From contig NZ_SJTF01000010.1 of assembly GCF_004634245.1 (NCBI RefSeq), positions 62,001 to 126,000 of the forward strand: a stretch of DNA of 64,000 bases, written 5' to 3'. Below are positions 61,295 through 64,000 of this stretch, one piece after another. The notes beneath the pieces are model-generated. The model saw nothing but the letters and a program-made list of their open reading frames with translations, was not told the origin of the DNA and searched no databases. The position numbers and the translations under genes are program-made. This stretch comes from Flavobacterium foetidum. Lineage in GTDB: Bacteria; Bacteroidota; Bacteroidia; Flavobacteriales; Flavobacteriaceae. The stretch's first letter is position 1. Each line of letters starts with the position of its first letter.

Positions 61295-61828
61295 ATGGGA
61301 AATTTATCAACTGCTACGTTCGGCGGAGGCTGTTTTTGGTGTATAGAGGCTGTAATTCAGCGTTTAAGAGGTGTTGAATCAATAAAATCTGGTTACTCAG
61401 ATGGGTTTATCAAAAATCCGGCATATCGAGAGGTATGCACTGGCAGAACCGGACATGCCGAAGTTATCCAAGTAACATTCGACCCTGACATAATTTCATA
61501 TCATGACTTGATTTTCATTTTCATGACAAGCCATGATCCAACTACATTAAATCGCCAAGGTGGTGACAGCGGAACACAATACCGTTCTATAATTTTGTAT
61601 CACGATGAAACACAGAAAGAAATTGCAGAAAAGGTTTTCAATGAAGTACAGCCGATATATGCAGATCATATTGTGACGCAATTAAAACCATTTGAAGTTT
61701 TTTATGAAGCTGAAGAGTATCATCAGAACTACTATAATGAAAATCAAGAAGCTGGATATTGCCAAGTGGTGATCGATCCGAAAATACAAAAGCTTAAAAA
61801 ACTCTATGCTGACCGATTGGTCGATTGA
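61295..61828 (+). CDS. msrA: Peptide-methionine (S)-S-oxide reductase
   Basis: 177 residues. Catalytic GGGCFWCIEA with Cys13, GYSDGFIKNPAYREVCTGRTGHAEVIQV in short blocks, DPTTLNRQGGDSGTQYRS near 88 and EYHQNYY near 145 are the MsrA signature. It reduces methionine-S-sulfoxide in proteins using thioredoxin. Only one clear recycling-Cys candidate (GYCQV near the C-terminus). It starts a same-strand pair with selO, 21 bp apart. Confidence 0.95.
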   Translation: MGNLSTATFGGGCFWCIEAVIQRLRGVESIKSGYSDGFIKNPAYREVCTGRTGHAEVIQVTFDPDIISYHDLIFIFMTSHDPTTLNRQGGDSGTQYRSIILYHDETQKEIAEKVFNEVQPIYADHIVTQLKPFEVFYEAEEYHQNYYNENQEAGYCQVVIDPKIQKLKKLYADRLVD

Positions 61829-61849
61829 TTTAGTGAATAAATTTATAAA

Positions 61850-63418
61850 ATGAAAAATCTAAAAATAAAAAACCGATTTACAGCCGAATTACCCGCTGAT
61901 CCAGAACTGACAAACGAAGTACGTCAGGTAAAAGATGCGTTGTTTTCCTTTGTGAATCCGACAAAGCCTTCTAGTCCGGAACTGATTCATGCCTCTTTGG
62001 AAACCGCTCAAATGGTCGGAATAACCGCGGACGAAATTCAGACGAAAGAATTCGTTAACGTTTTTTCTGGTAATGAAATTCTAGAAGGCACGCGCCCTTT
62101 TGCAATGTGTTATGCCGGACATCAATTCGGAAATTGGGCGGGACAGCTGGGCGACGGACGGGCTATTAATTTGACTGAGGTTGAAAATGACAATGAGTTT
62201 TTTACGCTGCAATTAAAAGGTGCTGGAAAAACTCCTTATTCGAGAACTGCCGACGGCCTTGCTGTTTTAAGGTCTTCGGTTCGTGAATATTTGTGTGCCG
62301 AGGCTATGCATCATTTAGGTGTTCCAACTACCCGATCTCTTTCTCTGATTTTATCTGGTGATCAGGTTCTGCGTGACATTTTATATAATGGAAATCCGGC
62401 ATATGAAAAAGGCGCTGTAGTTTGCAGGGTCGCACCCTCATTTATCCGCTTTGGAAGTTTTGAAATGCTGACTGCCCGAAATGAGCTTAAAAACTTAAAA
62501 AATTTCGTGGAGTTTACGATTAGACATTATTTTCCGGAAATCACAGGAGAACCAAAAGAGCAATATCTGCAATTTTTTAAAACCGTAGCCGACAAAACAC
62601 GTGAAATGATCCTGCATTGGCAACGTGTGGGTTTTGTGCATGGCGTAATGAATACTGATAATATGTCGATTCACGGAATTACGATTGATTACGGTCCTTA
62701 CGGTTGGCTTGAAAACTATGACCCTGACTGGACTCCTAATACTACAGATTCTCAAAACAGAAGATATCGTTACGGAAACCAACCTCAAGTTGCACAATGG
62801 AATTTATTTCAGTTAGCTAATGCTCTTTATCCATTAATCAATGAAGCGGCTCCTTTGGAAAAAATCCTAGATGACTTTATGATTAATTTCGAAGAAGAAT
62901 ACAAAATAATGTTTTTAAGCAAATTAGGAATATTTACTTCAAGTGAAGCTGATGATAAAATCATAAAAGGATTAGAAGAAATTTTGCAATTATCCGAAAC
63001 CGATATGACAATCTTTTTTAGGAATCTAAGCCAAATTCAAAAAACTGACTCAGCAGATTTGGCCATAAAAAAGATTGAATATGCTTTTTATCTTCCAGAA
63101 GAAATAAGGGATAAAACGCTAGACGCATGGCAAAAATGGTTTTCGGTTTACTTAAAAAAACTGAATTCTGAACTACTTTCTGATGAAGAAAGAGCGATAA
63201 AAATGAACGCCATTAATCCGAGATACGTACTTCGAAATTATATGGCGCAACTAGCAATAGATGCTGCAGACAAAAATGATTATTCACTAATTGATGAGTT
63301 ATTTCAACTTTTGAAAAATCCTTATGATGAGCAGCCGGAATCTCAAAAATGGTTTGCAAAACGTCCTGATTGGGCAAGAACCAAAGTCGGTTGTTCTATG
63401 CTTTCCTGCAGTTCTTAA
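61850..63418 (+). CDS. selO: Protein adenylyltransferase SelO
   Basis: 522 residues, standard for SelO/YdiU. YAGHQFGNWAGQLGDGRA near 85, LQLKGAGKTPYSRTADGLAVLRSSVREYL near 120, FVHGVMNTDNMSIHGITIDYGPYGW near 263. The chain ends SMLSCSS, with Cys where many eukaryotic homologues have selenocysteine. SelO attaches AMP to redox proteins, in a flipped nucleotide orientation. It follows msrA by 21 bp, supporting an oxidative-stress operon. Confidence 0.95.
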   Translation: MKNLKIKNRFTAELPADPELTNEVRQVKDALFSFVNPTKPSSPELIHASLETAQMVGITADEIQTKEFVNVFSGNEILEGTRPFAMCYAGHQFGNWAGQLGDGRAINLTEVENDNEFFTLQLKGAGKTPYSRTADGLAVLRSSVREYLCAEAMHHLGVPTTRSLSLILSGDQVLRDILYNGNPAYEKGAVVCRVAPSFIRFGSFEMLTARNELKNLKNFVEFTIRHYFPEITGEPKEQYLQFFKTVADKTREMILHWQRVGFVHGVMNTDNMSIHGITIDYGPYGWLENYDPDWTPNTTDSQNRRYRYGNQPQVAQWNLFQLANALYPLINEAAPLEKILDDFMINFEEEYKIMFLSKLGIFTSSEADDKIIKGLEEILQLSETDMTIFFRNLSQIQKTDSADLAIKKIEYAFYLPEEIRDKTLDAWQKWFSVYLKKLNSELLSDEERAIKMNAINPRYVLRNYMAQLAIDAADKNDYSLIDELFQLLKNPYDEQPESQKWFAKRPDWARTKVGCSMLSCSS

Positions 63419-63420
63419 TA

Positions 63421-63466
63421 GTAAAGCCTCGTATTTTGATAATCAACTACGAGGCTTTACTTTTTT
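63421..63466. terminator. Bidirectional terminator
   Basis: GTAAAGCCTCGTA pairs perfectly with TACGAGGCTTTAC around 14 nt, then a T run on the plus strand. It separates the msrA-selO pair from the converging reductase gene. Confidence 0.85.
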
Positions 63467-64000
63467 ATTTAGATTTTATATAATCGACAATCAGATTGGC
63501 GTGAATTCTTGAATTTTCTATAAACCACTTATGGGTCTGCATACCGCCGCAAACAACCCCTGCCAAAAACAATCCTTTAACATTTGTCTCCATGGTTTCT
63601 GTGTTATAAACGGGAATCTTTAATTCATCATCAGAAAGCTGCACTCCTATTTTTTCCAGAAAAGCCAAATCAGGTTTATATCCGGTTAACGCAAGTACAA
63701 AATCATTCTCAATAATTATTTTTCCGTTTGGAGTATCGATTTCAACTTCGTTTTCTCTGATTTCGGTAATATTTGATTCAAAATAGGCCGTGATGCTTCC
63801 TTCAGCTATTCTGTTTTCAATGTCAGGTTTTACCCAGTATTTAACGCGATTATTAATTTCGTTTTTACGAATAACCATTGTCACATCAGCGCCTTTCCTC
63901 CAACATTCTAGAGCTGCATCAACAGACGAATTATTGGCACCCACCACTACGATTTTTCTAAAGGCATATTCATGAGCTTCTTTGTAATAATGGCGTACTT
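63465..64000 (-). CDS. YpdA-family bacillithiol disulfide reductase-like protein, 5' part outside the window
   Basis: The C-terminal 178 residues of a longer protein; the frame stays open to the window edge. Visible parts are KIVVVGANNSSVDAALECWRKGADVTMV in short blocks (second dinucleotide motif), ALTGYKPD near the middle, and FLAGVVCGGMQTHKWFIENSRIHA at the end, typical of YpdA. YpdA reduces bacillithiol disulfide with NADPH. Convergent with msrA-selO. The N-terminal FAD motif cannot be checked here. Confidence 0.85.
   Translation of the reverse strand, partial: VRHYYKEAHEYAFRKIVVVGANNSSVDAALECWRKGADVTMVIRKNEINNRVKYWVKPDIENRIAEGSITAYFESNITEIRENEVEIDTPNGKIIIENDFVLALTGYKPDLAFLEKIGVQLSDDELKIPVYNTETMETNVKGLFLAGVVCGGMQTHKWFIENSRIHANLIVDYIKSK

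Overview
The window looks like chromosome of a member of the Bacteroidota, most likely Flavobacterium or a close relative. The reasons are low GC, almost no Shine-Dalgarno sequences, many promoters of the Bacteroidota type (a -7 element TAnnTTTG, sometimes with an upstream TTG), short AT-rich spacers with dispersed AATTCCAA motifs, and a gene set typical of the genus: DUF6155, fused E1 2-oxoacid dehydrogenase, an unusual PEP carboxylase, arginine decarboxylase next to a deoxyhypusine-synthase-like protein, and many small lipoproteins. No prophage, integrase, transposase, CRISPR array, rRNA or plasmid gene is visible.

Layout. 1-1.8 kb: a ParE/RelE-type toxin facing an antitoxin-like gene tail to tail, then two small secreted proteins. 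1.9-8.4 kb: Bcr/CflA exporter, type II NADH dehydrogenase, DEAD-box RNA helicase, RadD-like helicase, DUF6155. 8.6-16.6 kb: DUF3817 plus MscS-type channel, small proteins, DUF885 lipoprotein, fused E1 alpha/beta dehydrogenase, 2OG-Fe(II) oxygenase, SUI1-like factor. 16.7-20.3 kb: an operon from nucleoside phosphorylase to a transglutaminase-like membrane protein, including a binding protein without signal peptide. 20.5-28.2 kb: lipoprotein, ABC-F protein with a long leader, Ntn-hydrolase, an ArsR-SRPBCC-DoxX-DUF4256 operon, and a TPR sensor kinase without a partner. 28.2-30.1 kb: a Crp/Fnr regulator and an SDR gene sharing a matched operator. 30.1-38.3 kb: an accessory stretch of small secreted or hypothetical proteins, one broken by a single in-frame stop, with methionine aminopeptidase embedded. 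38.5-48.7 kb: tRNA-Val, ABC exporter, proline dehydrogenase, aroB, a polyamine-related pair, an acidic-tail protein and RecQ. 48.7-56.4 kb: dispersed palindromes, DinB, PEP carboxylase, Lrp, an M14 peptidase divergent from an XRE regulator with five shared operator-like sites, a beta-propeller-like lipoprotein and a PlsC-type acyltransferase. 56.4-64 kb: a four-gene operon (spermidine-synthase fold, M23 peptidase, lipoprotein, secreted protein), SnoaL-like protein, class V PLP enzyme, MsrA, SelO and the C-terminal part of a YpdA-type reductase cut by the window edge.

Most of the window is ordinary metabolism and housekeeping. The most informative new signals are regulatory: two near-identical 16-bp palindromes placed exactly 33 bp upstream of -7-like elements of the Crp/Fnr gene and its SDR neighbour; a five-copy TTTAC-N4-GTAAA array between the XRE regulator and the M14 peptidase; an ArsR operator wrapped around its own promoter; and a perfect inverted repeat over the antitoxin promoter of the tail-to-tail toxin-antitoxin pair. 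Three different long palindromic intergenic elements look like dispersed repeats. No clearly new defence or mobile system was found.
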